Positions 16,270 through 24,370 are shown, numbered from the stretch's first letter. The stretch is DNA of 64,000 bases from Pseudomonas chlororaphis (GCF_000783395.1 NZ_JSFK01000038.1:1-64000); one strand, 5' to 3'. A program made the numbers and translations. Notes: a model not told the origin generated them from the letters alone.

Positions 16270-18069
16270 TCAGGCCGGTACAGAGTGGTTGGCGTGATGG
16301 CCGCGTTGATGCGACGCCTCACTGAACTGGCTTTCACCGTGCATCTCCGCCAGACGGGTGATGAACTCGTCGACGAACACGCGCATGTCGGCGCTGACTT
16401 CCTTGTTGCGGGTGATCAGGCGGTTGTAGCCAAACAGCGCCGGGATCGCGACGAACAGGCCCATGGCGGTGGCAAGCAACGCGGCAGCCATACCCGGAGC
16501 GATGGCATTGATGTTGACGTCGCCGGCCATCGCTGTGCCGAGGAACACCACCATGATCCCCAGCACGGTGCCGAGCAGGCCGATGTACGGGCCGCCGGCG
16601 ATGGCGTTGGACAGGGTCGAGAGTTTCGAACTCAGTTGCTGGTTTTCGCGGGTGCGCACGCCGTCCATCGAACAGCGGATCGCTTCGATGGTCGCCGCTG
16701 ACACCGACGAGGTATCAGCGCCCTGCTCACGGCGGGTGCGGATCTCTTTGACCGCCACCAGATACAGGCGCCACAGCGACGAATGCTGCAGACGCTGGGC
16801 GAGTTGCGCGTCGTCGGCAAACATCTCCAGACGCGTGCCGACCTTGGCGAACTGCACGCGGAAGTCTTCGTTGGCGGCAGACACGCGACTGAGGCTGCGG
16901 TTCTTGCGCAGCATGATGATCCACGACTGGAACATCATCAGCACCAGCACGGCGATGATCACCCAAGCGTCGATTGGCACGGCGTTGAGCAGAAAGCCGA
17001 GGCTGCCGAAACCGAAACCGGATTGCTCTTCATCGACGCCGTAAGCGACCAGTTTTGATTCGGCACCTTGCGAGGTAGCGTCGGCCAGCAACAGCGCTGC
17101 CGGGCGTGAAACCTTCGACAGGCGCAATTCATCGATAGCGCCCACAAGCGGCTGGAACGGACCTTCGTGCACGTCAGCACCGATGGCCATGATCGAGTTG
17201 AAGGCCGGCATCGCCTGGGCGAGCGTGGCAGCTTCGCGACCATTGATGTACAGGGTGACTTTCGAGCCTTCAGCGGTCAGCGCGACGTGTTGCCATTGGC
17301 CGGGATTCAGCGCTTGCGTGGCGACGGCACGTTGGCCATCGATTTCTACAAACGGCACACCTTGGTTGGCACCGATCAGCAGGCTGTTGGCCCCTTCACG
17401 ACGCGCTAGAATCAGTTGTTCGCCATTGGCCTGATCCAGACGCAACCAGGCACTGAAAGTGAACGCACTGCCCGCGTTGTGCTGCAACGAAGGACTGGCC
17501 GGCAGCAACAACGGCTGGCCGCTGAACTGCAACGCGCGCCCAACCACGCCGTCAATCGCCGCGCCGGTCGCGCTCTGCGCAGTGTTGCCGTAAGCGGTGG
17601 TGTCTTTGGCCGGGGTGCCGGTGGCGCCGTCGAAGTGATACAGCGCGGTGTAATTCGGATCAAACGTCAGTTGGCCGTTGCCGGTCGCCGGCGCCTTCTG
17701 ATTGCCGTAGTACATCCAGATGTCCTGGCGCTGACCGCCCTCGACATTCGGCACATCGACCCAGATCAGCGCCATGCCCATCAGCGCGTCGAAGCTTTCG
17801 ATCTGATGATTGAGCACGGTCTTGTCATCGGCGGCGACAAAGCGCAGATCGGCACCGTCCTCTTTCACGCCATCGAAGGTGAAGTTGCCGGTGTGCAGAC
17901 GCACCAGCAGCGCGGTACGCCCGAGCGCCTGATTGATCGCCGCGCCTTGCGGCGTGGTGTCGACGGCGATCTGTTTGCGGTAATGCCAGTCGTCCTGCCA
18001 CCAGGCCTGAGCCGTGGCCGGGAGCACGAAGCCCAGGCAGATCAACAACGAAAGAATGAGGCGCTGCAT
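16270..18069 (-). CDS. DUF2341-LamG-ExbB fusion protein
   Basis: This is a 599-residue fusion. A Sec signal (1-22, ending ATAQA) is followed by a DUF2341 domain (about 26-120, WHYRKQIAVDTT to QDIWMYYGN) and a LamG/concanavalin-like domain (about 140-325, TALYHFDGATG, FSGQPLLLPASP, FTFSAWLRLDQ, VTLYINGREAA). A membrane segment lies at about 370-390. The ExbB/TolQ/MotA channel domain (about 400-580) carries GGPYIGLLGTVLGIMVVFLG and PGMAAALLATAMGLFVAIPA. The exported lectin-like part is thus covalently attached to the proton channel. It sits 12 bp after the TpsB gene and 11 bp before exbD. Equivalent position in P. aeruginosa: exbB2 (recollection). Confidence 0.9.
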   Translation of the reverse strand: MQRLILSLLICLGFVLPATAQAWWQDDWHYRKQIAVDTTPQGAAINQALGRTALLVRLHTGNFTFDGVKEDGADLRFVAADDKTVLNHQIESFDALMGMALIWVDVPNVEGGQRQDIWMYYGNQKAPATGNGQLTFDPNYTALYHFDGATGTPAKDTTAYGNTAQSATGAAIDGVVGRALQFSGQPLLLPASPSLQHNAGSAFTFSAWLRLDQANGEQLILARREGANSLLIGANQGVPFVEIDGQRAVATQALNPGQWQHVALTAEGSKVTLYINGREAATLAQAMPAFNSIMAIGADVHEGPFQPLVGAIDELRLSKVSRPAALLLADATSQGAESKLVAYGVDEEQSGFGFGSLGFLLNAVPIDAWVIIAVLVLMMFQSWIIMLRKNRSLSRVSAANEDFRVQFAKVGTRLEMFADDAQLAQRLQHSSLWRLYLVAVKEIRTRREQGADTSSVSAATIEAIRCSMDGVRTRENQQLSSKLSTLSNAIAGGPYIGLLGTVLGIMVVFLGTAMAGDVNINAIAPGMAAALLATAMGLFVAIPALFGYNRLITRNKEVSADMRVFVDEFITRLAEMHGESQFSEASHQRGHHANHSVPA

Positions 18070-18081
18070 GAACGTGCTCCT

Positions 18082-19680
18082 TTAGAAAGTGGCTTGAAGG
18101 TTGAAATGCAGGCGCGATTCCTGCTTCGAGGTGTTCGGCCCTTCGAGTAGCGGGTAACCCCAGTCGACGCTGCCGGACAGCCATTTGCTCAGGCTGGCGC
18201 GGGTACCGAGGCCGACGCTGGCCAGGGCGTAATTGGCGTCCTGATCCGGCAGTTCGTCGCGCAGGTAGAGTTGCGCGCCTTCGGCAAAGGCGTAGAAACG
18301 CCAGTCCTGCATCCATGTGCCGGCGTACTTGGCCAGCGATGGCGTGCGCACTTCCTGACTGAGCAGCAAGCCGTCATCGCCGGTGCGTTCGGCAGCCAGA
18401 TAACCGCGCACCGAAGTGGCGCCGCCGGCGGAGAATTGTTCGTTGGAAACCAATGGCCCGGACGCCAACTGGAACGCTGCTTTGCTTGCGCTCTGCCAGT
18501 CGTTGTCGAAGGTCCAGGTGTAATTCGTGTCGCCCTTGAGCACGGCGAAACTCGGTTTGGCGCGGTAGCGTTTGTAGTCGAAATCTTCGTCGGAACTGCC
18601 GTAGCCGAAAATGCTGCGAGTGGCGGCAACCAGGCTCAGGCCGAGGCCGAGCTGGCTTTTTTCGCTGTAGCGATAGCCGTTGTAGGCGAAGGTGAACGGT
18701 GCGTATTGCAACGGGACTTTGTCGCTCTCGCCGGACAGGGTCAGGCGTTCGTCGAAGTCCTTGAAGTCGATGCCGGCCGACAGCGAGTTCGACCAGTTGC
18801 CGCTCGATGGCAACGTGTAAATCGCCGACACGCCATAGGAATGGCCCTTGCCGAGCACGTTGCTGCCGCCGATGGTGGCGACGTTGCTGTCGGACTGGTA
18901 ACCGGAGAACTGCACGCTCCAGCGATCGGTCAGCGGCGCGGTGTAGGAACCCGACCAGACCTTGGCGTTGTCGGTTTCCTGCGGCGCGGTGAAGTACGTC
19001 AGCGAGATGCTGTGGCCGAGCTGCCAGAGATTGTTGTAGCCGAGGCTGGTGACGGTGCGTAGCTTTTCCGTGTCGGCGCTGTAGTCGTTGTTGAGGCCGA
19101 CGCTGGCGGTCCATGGGTTCTGGTCTTCGACCTGCAAATCGACGTCCATGGTGCCGGGGCGCTGACCCTCGCGCACCAGCGGCATCACTTGCCGGCCCGG
19201 GGTTTTGTTGAGCTGCGCGAGTTCGCCCTGGACCTTGGCGAAGTCCGGTACCTCGCCTTCTTTCAGCGCCGGGACGTCGTCGCGGATGTCCAACGGCGAA
19301 TAGTGTTTGGCGCCGACCACACGCACGCGGCCGACCTTGGTTTCGCTGACTTGCAGATAGACGATTCCGTCGGCCACCGCTTGCTCCGGCAGCTCGACGA
19401 ACACTGATTGATAGCCGCGCTCCTGATAGGCCTTCTGCAAGGCGTCCCGCGCGCCTTCGATATCGCTGAGGGCTTTTTGCGGGCCGAGAAACGGGTACAC
19501 CGCTTCTTCAATCGCCCGCGCATCGAGCACGGTGTTGCCGCGCACGAAGTATTCGTTGACGTCGACCAGACGCTGCGCCGCTGGGTTTTCGGCGGCCTCC
19601 TCGGCCAATGCCGGCTGCACGCCCGCCGTCACCAGCAGCCAGCCCCACAGCGCCAGCCGTGACTTGAAAATCGGTTCCAC
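18082..19680 (-). CDS. pdtB: TpsB-family (ShlB/FhaC) outer-membrane transporter, PdtB-like
   Basis: This 532-residue protein has a signal peptide (LALWGWLLVTAGVQPALA), a POTRA region at about 40-115 (YFVRGNTVLDARAIEEAVYPFLG and AYQERGYQSVFVELPEQ) and a 16-strand FhaC-type barrel with the SVRGYLAAERTGDDG motif, ending LHFNLQATF. TpsB proteins export a TpsA partner in two-partner secretion. No TpsA gene lies next to it here. The start is a GTG at 19680 with AGGGGG upstream; the open frame to 19779 is not conserved in character. Gene order after it matches the Pdt locus of P. aeruginosa. Confidence 0.87.
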   Translation of the reverse strand: MEPIFKSRLALWGWLLVTAGVQPALAEEAAENPAAQRLVDVNEYFVRGNTVLDARAIEEAVYPFLGPQKALSDIEGARDALQKAYQERGYQSVFVELPEQAVADGIVYLQVSETKVGRVRVVGAKHYSPLDIRDDVPALKEGEVPDFAKVQGELAQLNKTPGRQVMPLVREGQRPGTMDVDLQVEDQNPWTASVGLNNDYSADTEKLRTVTSLGYNNLWQLGHSISLTYFTAPQETDNAKVWSGSYTAPLTDRWSVQFSGYQSDSNVATIGGSNVLGKGHSYGVSAIYTLPSSGNWSNSLSAGIDFKDFDERLTLSGESDKVPLQYAPFTFAYNGYRYSEKSQLGLGLSLVAATRSIFGYGSSDEDFDYKRYRAKPSFAVLKGDTNYTWTFDNDWQSASKAAFQLASGPLVSNEQFSAGGATSVRGYLAAERTGDDGLLLSQEVRTPSLAKYAGTWMQDWRFYAFAEGAQLYLRDELPDQDANYALASVGLGTRASLSKWLSGSVDWGYPLLEGPNTSKQESRLHFNLQATF

Positions 19681-19736
19681 ACTACCCCCTGAATTCGCGA
19701 TGACCTGTTGGCGTTTTGAACGCCGCGTGTATGGCG

Positions 19737-20348
19737 TCAATTGCTGGCTGTCGAGGCACAGGCGTGTTTGCCCAGCCACGTGTGCAAAAGCGCGAAGTTC
19801 AAGGAGAACTCGGGCATTTGCAGCAACGCGCCGCAGAACACCTCGCCGATGATTTTTTGAATGAGCAGCACCGCACGCGGCTCGTTGAGCAACGTGGCGA
19901 TGTCGCGACTGAGGGCGTTGAAGCTCCAGACTTTCTGGTTCAGGCCAAGGCCGACGAACCAGCGGAACAGCAGGTTGTAATTGAGTTGTTCATATAGTTG
20001 CTGCTCGCTGGGCACCGAATACAGCAGTTGCAGAAGCAGAATGTGCATGACCGTTTGCGCGGGAATCAGCATGCCGGGTTCGGCATTGAGGTCGTGCAGG
20101 AGGTCGCGGTGGGCGTCGAGCAAATCGTCGATCTGCGGGCGCAGCAACACCAGCGAATGGCCCGGCGGAATGTAGCTCGACACCTCTTTCAAGGCGCCCT
20201 GCCAGTCATCCTGCGAGACGATCCAGACCCACGGCGCGCCGTAGCGATACACCGAAACCGGCTTCTTGCGCGCGGCTTCGACGATCTTCGACAGGCGTTG
20301 ATCGAGTTCCTGCATGCCCACTTTCGAGTAGCGTTCCATAGTCCCCAT
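19737..20348 (-). CDS. phdA: PhdA-like protein: Phd-type N-terminus with transposase-like N-domain
   Basis: This is a 203-residue protein made of two unrelated parts. Residues about 5-50 (QELDQRLSKIVEAARKKPVS then YRYGAPWVWIVSQDDW) resemble the Phd/YefM antitoxin DNA-binding fold. Residues about 125-165 (YEQLNYNLLFRWFVGLGLNQ then VWSFNALSRDIATL) match the N-terminal domain of IS5/IS1182-type transposases, but the catalytic DDE domain is absent. It corresponds to PA0691 (PhdA) upstream of pdtB in P. aeruginosa. No toxin gene is adjacent. A candidate Pho box lies about 110 bp upstream. A regulatory role is plausible; it is not an active transposase. Confidence 0.78.
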   Translation of the reverse strand: MGTMERYSKVGMQELDQRLSKIVEAARKKPVSVYRYGAPWVWIVSQDDWQGALKEVSSYIPPGHSLVLLRPQIDDLLDAHRDLLHDLNAEPGMLIPAQTVMHILLLQLLYSVPSEQQLYEQLNYNLLFRWFVGLGLNQKVWSFNALSRDIATLLNEPRAVLLIQKIIGEVFCGALLQMPEFSLNFALLHTWLGKHACASTASN

Positions 20349-20457
20349 TGCCTCACTCCCGGCGTCCCGCCTCGGCTTGTGAAAAGCGCCCCGTTGGGCC
20401 CCTCAAGCGCGTTACATAGGCATGACCGGACTGGCGATGTGCTACCGAACTTTTGTC

Positions 20458-20475
20458 ATAAAAGCTTCATTACAG
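20458..20475 (-). promoter_or_regulatory. Candidate Pho box before the phdA-pdtB cluster
   Basis: On the minus strand it reads CTGTAAT GAAG CTTTTAT, that is, two 7-base direct repeats with a 4-base spacer. Matches to the PhoB repeat CTGTCAT are 6/7 and 5/7. It lies about 110 bp before the ATG at 20348. The P. aeruginosa pdt operon is induced by phosphate starvation, which fits, but the -10 after it is weak. Confidence 0.5.
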
Positions 20476-20508
20476 AATTGATCGAGAAATCACAGACACC
20501 ACAAAACA

Positions 20509-20600
20509 CTGTGGGAGCTAGCCTGCTAGCGATGGCGGTGTGTCAGCCGAGTTGATGTCGACTGACGGGACACCATCGCTAGCAGGCTAGCTCCCACAGG
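20509..20600. repeat. REP inverted pair (GGAGCTAGCCTGCTAGCGAT type)
   Basis: Two head-to-head copies of CTGTGGGAGCTAGCCTGCTA lie about 45 bp apart. The arms are compensated changes of the other REP subtypes, so the palindrome is kept. The flanking 20601-20736 holds no gene that I can see. The pair isolates the phdA promoter from the gene at 20737. Confidence 0.9.
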
Positions 20601-20736
20601 TTTACCGTTTTATTTGTATTTGGCTTAAGTCGGCTCGGGTTGGACTCGAGTCAGGGGCCAGCACCTGTCGAATAGGTGACTTAACGAAATATCACGCAGG
20701 CGCCACACGGTAATTCAGTCCCCCATTCAAGTATGT

Positions 20737-21168
20737 CTAGTCGTTCTTCAAGTGAAAGAATCCTTTTACTTTCAGCCTCTCCGGTCCTCGTGGAACCGGA
20801 GAGCCTTCCAACTTCATATCCATACTGAACAACCCGGTGGCTTTCCTGGGTGACTCTGTATACGAGACAGCAAATGAACCAGACTCAACAACATATTCGA
20901 AATAGTGAGATTCGCTGTAGTCGATGTATTTCACATCCAGCAAATCCTTCGCGTCATATATTAGAAACGACTCTCTTTTGGGAAACGTTAATAGCAATTG
21001 TTGTTTTGGCTCCATATTTCCGCCCACACCCTGACGTCCAAAAACGCTGAAACCGTAGGTTGTGTCGTCAAGGGTAACAATATCTGCGCGCATGCTTCCG
21101 AGCTGGTCGGTTTCCACCTCAAACAGGCCTGTTGCATTGGCTACTACCACTTCAGTGTCCGTCTTCAT
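20737..21168 (-). CDS. Hypothetical protein, 143 aa, with lux-box-like site upstream
   Basis: I do not recognise this protein. It is soluble and beta-rich without a signal peptide, with segments DTTYGFSVFGRQGVGGN, QQLLLTFPKRESFLIYDA and YFEYVVESGSFAVSYTES. The ATG at 21168 has AGGA 8 bases upstream; the ATG at 21177 would have its AGG touching the start. Base composition is lower in GC than that of its neighbours, which suggests acquisition. A degenerate copy of the palindrome found before the HvnA/Ig genes lies about 120 bp upstream with a well-spaced TACTAA, so it may belong to the same regulon. Confidence 0.68.
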   Translation of the reverse strand: MKTDTEVVVANATGLFEVETDQLGSMRADIVTLDDTTYGFSVFGRQGVGGNMEPKQQLLLTFPKRESFLIYDAKDLLDVKYIDYSESHYFEYVVESGSFAVSYTESPRKATGLFSMDMKLEGSPVPRGPERLKVKGFFHLKND

Positions 21169-21286
21169 TTTTGTCATCCTGATAGGCTATTTGTCTATTG
21201 AAAGAGCGGCACAGTCTGAACTTTCAATGCATGCTGCATAGACTGTGTCACTACCATTAGTACAGCCATCGCGGACACGAGATCTA

Positions 21287-21302
21287 CTGTAAGACTTGAC
21301 AG
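21287..21302 (-). promoter_or_regulatory. Degenerate lux-box-like palindrome, site 4
   Basis: CTGTAAGACTTGACAG matches 13 of 16 positions of the perfect core at 1842 and 7208, and its arms extend outward symmetrically (CTA and TAG). On the minus strand a TACTAA (21262-21257) is centred exactly 35 bp downstream, the same spacing as TAGATA at site 2. It would serve the gene at 20737-21168. Confidence 0.55.
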
Positions 21303-21325
21303 TAGACAAACTCAAAAATTTGGAG

Positions 21326-22609
21326 TCAGGCGTAAACCGGCCACACCTCAACGATCCTGCCACCCCGCACCGCCAGTAAATCCCCAAACTGCAACAGCAC
21401 TGCTTCAGTCTGCGTCGGACGCAGGAAGACTTGATCTTCCACAACCAATCCCACGGCATTCGAGCCATTGACCATTTCCTGATTCGAGCTGCGGCCGTAC
21501 ACCCCGTTACTCTGCAAACCGGCTGGCGATTCGAACTCGGCCATCCAGTTGCCGCCGTAGATGAAGAAAGTCTGGCGCTGATTCTGGTCCCACCACGAAA
21601 ACAACTTCGACTTGCCATCCAGCGCCGGAATATTCACCGCACCAGTGTTTTTCAATACGGGCGTGGCGATGTAGGTCGCGGGGACGTGCTCGGTCAGCGA
21701 CAGCAAATCGTAGTGCGTCGGTTTGAGCATCGCCGTGCCCACGGAAACCTCGCTGCTGAGCTTTTCATTTTCATGAATGCGATAACTCGGGCTGCCAGCG
21801 GTGTTCAGGCACAAGCCGTCATGCCACAACGCGGGAAACTGCTGCCGGGTGAAATCGACGAAGCGCTGATAAATCACCATGACCTTGGCGAACAGTTCCT
21901 CCGGTGAGCCGAGAATCCCCGGCACGCCCATTCCCACGAACGGGTCGTAACCCATGAAGCCGGCGAATTCCAGACGCTGCGGGTTGGCGCTGATCAGCGT
22001 GAGCATTTGCCCAAGGACATTCACATCACTGACCCCGCCACGATGCAGACCGACGTCCAGTTCGATGTTGATGCGCATCCGCGTGCCCAAACCCTGCGCC
22101 AGCACAAGGTATTGCTGCAAACGCTCCGGCCCGTCGAGCAGCCATTGCAGTTGCTTTGCGGGATCGAACGGACCTTTGTGGGTTTGGTAGAACAGCTCTG
22201 CCGAACGCACCGGCAATGGCTTGCCGAGCAGGATGTCGGACTGCGGAAATACCTGCGCATCATGATTGAGAAACGGCTGATGGAACGACATCAATTTTTG
22301 CGTTCCGGCACGCTGTGCGATGTAGCTCAACAGTCCCGGTGCTGGCAGCGACTTCTCAACCAAACGCAACTGCTTGCCGCCGCGTTTGACCGATTGCATC
22401 ACCACATCGATGTTGTGATCGAGCCGATCCAGGTCGATCAGCAGCACCGGGCGCATTGGCCCCTTTTCCTTCAATTCCTTGTTCAGCACCCGAAAGTATT
22501 CGTTGTACGGCGCGCCACGATCGCCCGGCCGCAGCCACGCGCCCACACCGACCAACAGAGCACCAAAACCCAACGTACCGAGAAGAAAGTTACGTCGATT
22601 GACCGCCAT
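21326..22609 (-). CDS. Tat-exported PLP enzyme (D-threonine aldolase/alanine racemase fold)
   Basis: This is a 427-residue protein with a twin-arginine signal (NRRNFLLGTLGFGALLVGVG) and an N-terminal alanine-racemase-type PLP barrel. Lys86 in RLVEKSL is the likely PLP lysine. Other blocks are RINIELDVGLHRGGV, FAGFMGYDPFVGMG and LNTAGSPSY. The C-terminal part carries SSEVSVGTAML and the metal/PLP region of DSD1/D-threonine-aldolase-like enzymes. The start at 22609 shares its A with the stop of the FAD enzyme gene (TGATG), so the two are coupled. Export with a cofactor implies folding before transport. Substrate unknown; a beta-hydroxy D-amino acid is a guess. Confidence 0.8.
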   Translation of the reverse strand: MAVNRRNFLLGTLGFGALLVGVGAWLRPGDRGAPYNEYFRVLNKELKEKGPMRPVLLIDLDRLDHNIDVVMQSVKRGGKQLRLVEKSLPAPGLLSYIAQRAGTQKLMSFHQPFLNHDAQVFPQSDILLGKPLPVRSAELFYQTHKGPFDPAKQLQWLLDGPERLQQYLVLAQGLGTRMRINIELDVGLHRGGVSDVNVLGQMLTLISANPQRLEFAGFMGYDPFVGMGVPGILGSPEELFAKVMVIYQRFVDFTRQQFPALWHDGLCLNTAGSPSYRIHENEKLSSEVSVGTAMLKPTHYDLLSLTEHVPATYIATPVLKNTGAVNIPALDGKSKLFSWWDQNQRQTFFIYGGNWMAEFESPAGLQSNGVYGRSSNQEMVNGSNAVGLVVEDQVFLRPTQTEAVLLQFGDLLAVRGGRIVEVWPVYA

Positions 22610-24003
22610 CAGCTCACCCCCAGAATCGACGATAAATGCGCATTGAGAAACCGCCCGCTCGGATCCAGCGCCTGACGCACATCGACAAATTCGCGCCAGC
22701 GCGGATACAGCGGTTGCAGGTTCTTCGCGTTGAGCGTGTGCAACTTGCCCCAGTGCGGCCGGCCGTTGTACTTCCAGAAGATCGGTTCGACCGCGGCAAA
22801 GAAGTTGTGATGATCCATCTGGTAGTGCTGATGCACCGAAATCGAACAACTGTCGCGGCCTTCGAACATGCTCAGCGGAATATCATCAGCCTTGACGTAG
22901 CGGTACTCGATGGGAAACCAGGTGCGCAGGTCCTTATCCTGAATCAGCTTGAGGATTTCGCGCAGGCACGCCGGGCCGTGCTCAGCCGGCACCGAGTATT
23001 CCATCTCGTTGAAACGAACGGTACGTACGTTGGCGTAGATGTCGAACGAGTCGCCGACGCGGTCATCGAAACTGGCCAGATGACGCAGGCTGTTGAGCAA
23101 CGTGCGGCGCAGATCGGGAAAATCGCTGCCGTACTTGTCGATCTTTTCGATCAGGGTGACGAACTCGTTACCGCCCTCTTCTTCCGGTGGAATCGGTGGC
23201 GTGGCCGGGGCCTCGGTTTCGTTGAGAGCGATGGATAAGGCGTAGTCGGAATGGGTGACGACGAGCATTTCCCAGTGCTGGTTTTCGCGCGTGTTGTTGT
23301 CGATGTCCTCCAGCAGTTCTTCAGTCTTGGCGATCCATTGGCGTTCGCGCAGGCGATAGGCCGGGCGGTTTTGCAGGCGGATTTTCGTCGCCACACCGAG
23401 GGCGCCGAGAGAAACCCGGGCGGCATTGAATACTTCAGCGTGGCGCTGACTGTCGCAGTCGAGCACTTCGCCGCTGGCCGTCACCAGTTGCATACCGCAG
23501 ACGTGCGCCGAGTAGGACTGGAAGTTTTTACCGGTGCCGTGGGTCGAGGTGGCAATGGCCCCGGCGAGGGTCTGGTAATCGATGTCGGCCATGTTTTGCA
23601 GGGCCTGACCGATATCTTTCAGCGGCATGCCCATGCGTGACATCGGTGTGCCGGCGGCGAATTCGGCTTGCAGGGTTTTAGCGTCGTGATCGAGCAAGCC
23701 GTTGAAGTAGCTCAGCGACAACAGCGTGCCGTCGGTGGGCACCAACGCGCTGAAGGAATGCGCCGAGCCGACCGGGCGGATCTTGCCTTGTGCCTGCTTG
23801 ATCGCTGCCACCAGTTCATCGAGGTTTTTCGGCGCCAGTCGCGCCGCAGGCAGGCAACTCTGCCCGCCTGACCAGTTGCGCCACGGAATCAACCGTGGCG
23901 CGCGCATCAATTGGCCCAATGCCGGGTTGCTGGCCAGCGCACTGAAGGCGCTGACAATGCTTGCCCGCTGCAACAACTGACGCCGAGTCAGATCCATGGT
24001 CAT
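22609..24003 (-). CDS. Tat-exported FAD oxidoreductase, aldonolactone oxidase family
   Basis: This is a 464-residue flavoprotein. The twin-arginine signal is MTMDLTRRQLLQRASIVSAF. The FAD_binding_4 domain (about 50-190) holds RPVGSAHSFSAL with His82 at the position of covalent flavin attachment in aldonolactone oxidases. The ALO domain follows and ends with the family motif RPHWGKLH near 425. Such enzymes oxidise sugar lactones or alditols. The partner cytochrome c gene 10 bp upstream suggests electrons pass to the respiratory chain rather than to oxygen. AAGGTG precedes the ATG at 24003. Confidence 0.87.
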   Translation of the reverse strand: MTMDLTRRQLLQRASIVSAFSALASNPALGQLMRAPRLIPWRNWSGGQSCLPAARLAPKNLDELVAAIKQAQGKIRPVGSAHSFSALVPTDGTLLSLSYFNGLLDHDAKTLQAEFAAGTPMSRMGMPLKDIGQALQNMADIDYQTLAGAIATSTHGTGKNFQSYSAHVCGMQLVTASGEVLDCDSQRHAEVFNAARVSLGALGVATKIRLQNRPAYRLRERQWIAKTEELLEDIDNNTRENQHWEMLVVTHSDYALSIALNETEAPATPPIPPEEEGGNEFVTLIEKIDKYGSDFPDLRRTLLNSLRHLASFDDRVGDSFDIYANVRTVRFNEMEYSVPAEHGPACLREILKLIQDKDLRTWFPIEYRYVKADDIPLSMFEGRDSCSISVHQHYQMDHHNFFAAVEPIFWKYNGRPHWGKLHTLNAKNLQPLYPRWREFVDVRQALDPSGRFLNAHLSSILGVS

Positions 24004-24013
24004 GCCGGGCACC

Positions 24014-24370
24014 TTATTCTGGGAGGGCTTGGTCGGCCATGAAGCCGATCAGTTGCAAAAACTGCTCTTCGCTGCACTCGACGCACTGGCCCATCGGCGG
24101 CATGCCGTTGTAGCCGTTGATGGCGTGGTCGAGCAGCGTGTCGCTGCCCTGCCGGATGCGAGGCTCCCAGGCTTTGCGATCACCGGTGAGCGGCGCATTG
24201 GCGGCGGGGTTGGCGTGGCAGAGCTGGCAGCTGTTGGTGTAGATCTGCGCCAGTGCCGGGTCTTTGGGCATGGAGTTATGATCGGTGGTGGCCGGGGGTT
24301 TGGGGTCTTCGCCGCAGCCTGGCAGCGCCATGGCCAACGCCAGCAGCAGAGTGAGTCGGATTGCCCGCAT
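24014..24370 (-). CDS. Cytochrome c5-like lipoprotein
   Basis: This is a 118-residue c-type cytochrome. Lipobox LPGC places a lipid Cys at 19. The haem motif is SCQLCH (Cys48, Cys51, His52); Met90 or Met93 in GYNGMPPMG is the likely axial ligand. The pair CVEC at 96-99 is the extra cysteine pair typical of cytochrome c5. It is encoded just before the FAD enzyme, so it probably accepts its electrons in the periplasm. The ATG at 24370 was chosen so that the signal peptide is compact; an ATG at 24397 is possible. Confidence 0.88.
   Translation of the reverse strand: MRAIRLTLLLALAMALPGCGEDPKPPATTDHNSMPKDPALAQIYTNSCQLCHANPAANAPLTGDRKAWEPRIRQGSDTLLDHAINGYNGMPPMGQCVECSEEQFLQLIGFMADQALPE

Noticed and set aside
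19737..20348. Active insertion sequence or toxin-antitoxin pair
   Set aside because: No catalytic DDE domain, no terminal inverted repeats and no toxin gene beside the Phd-like protein.
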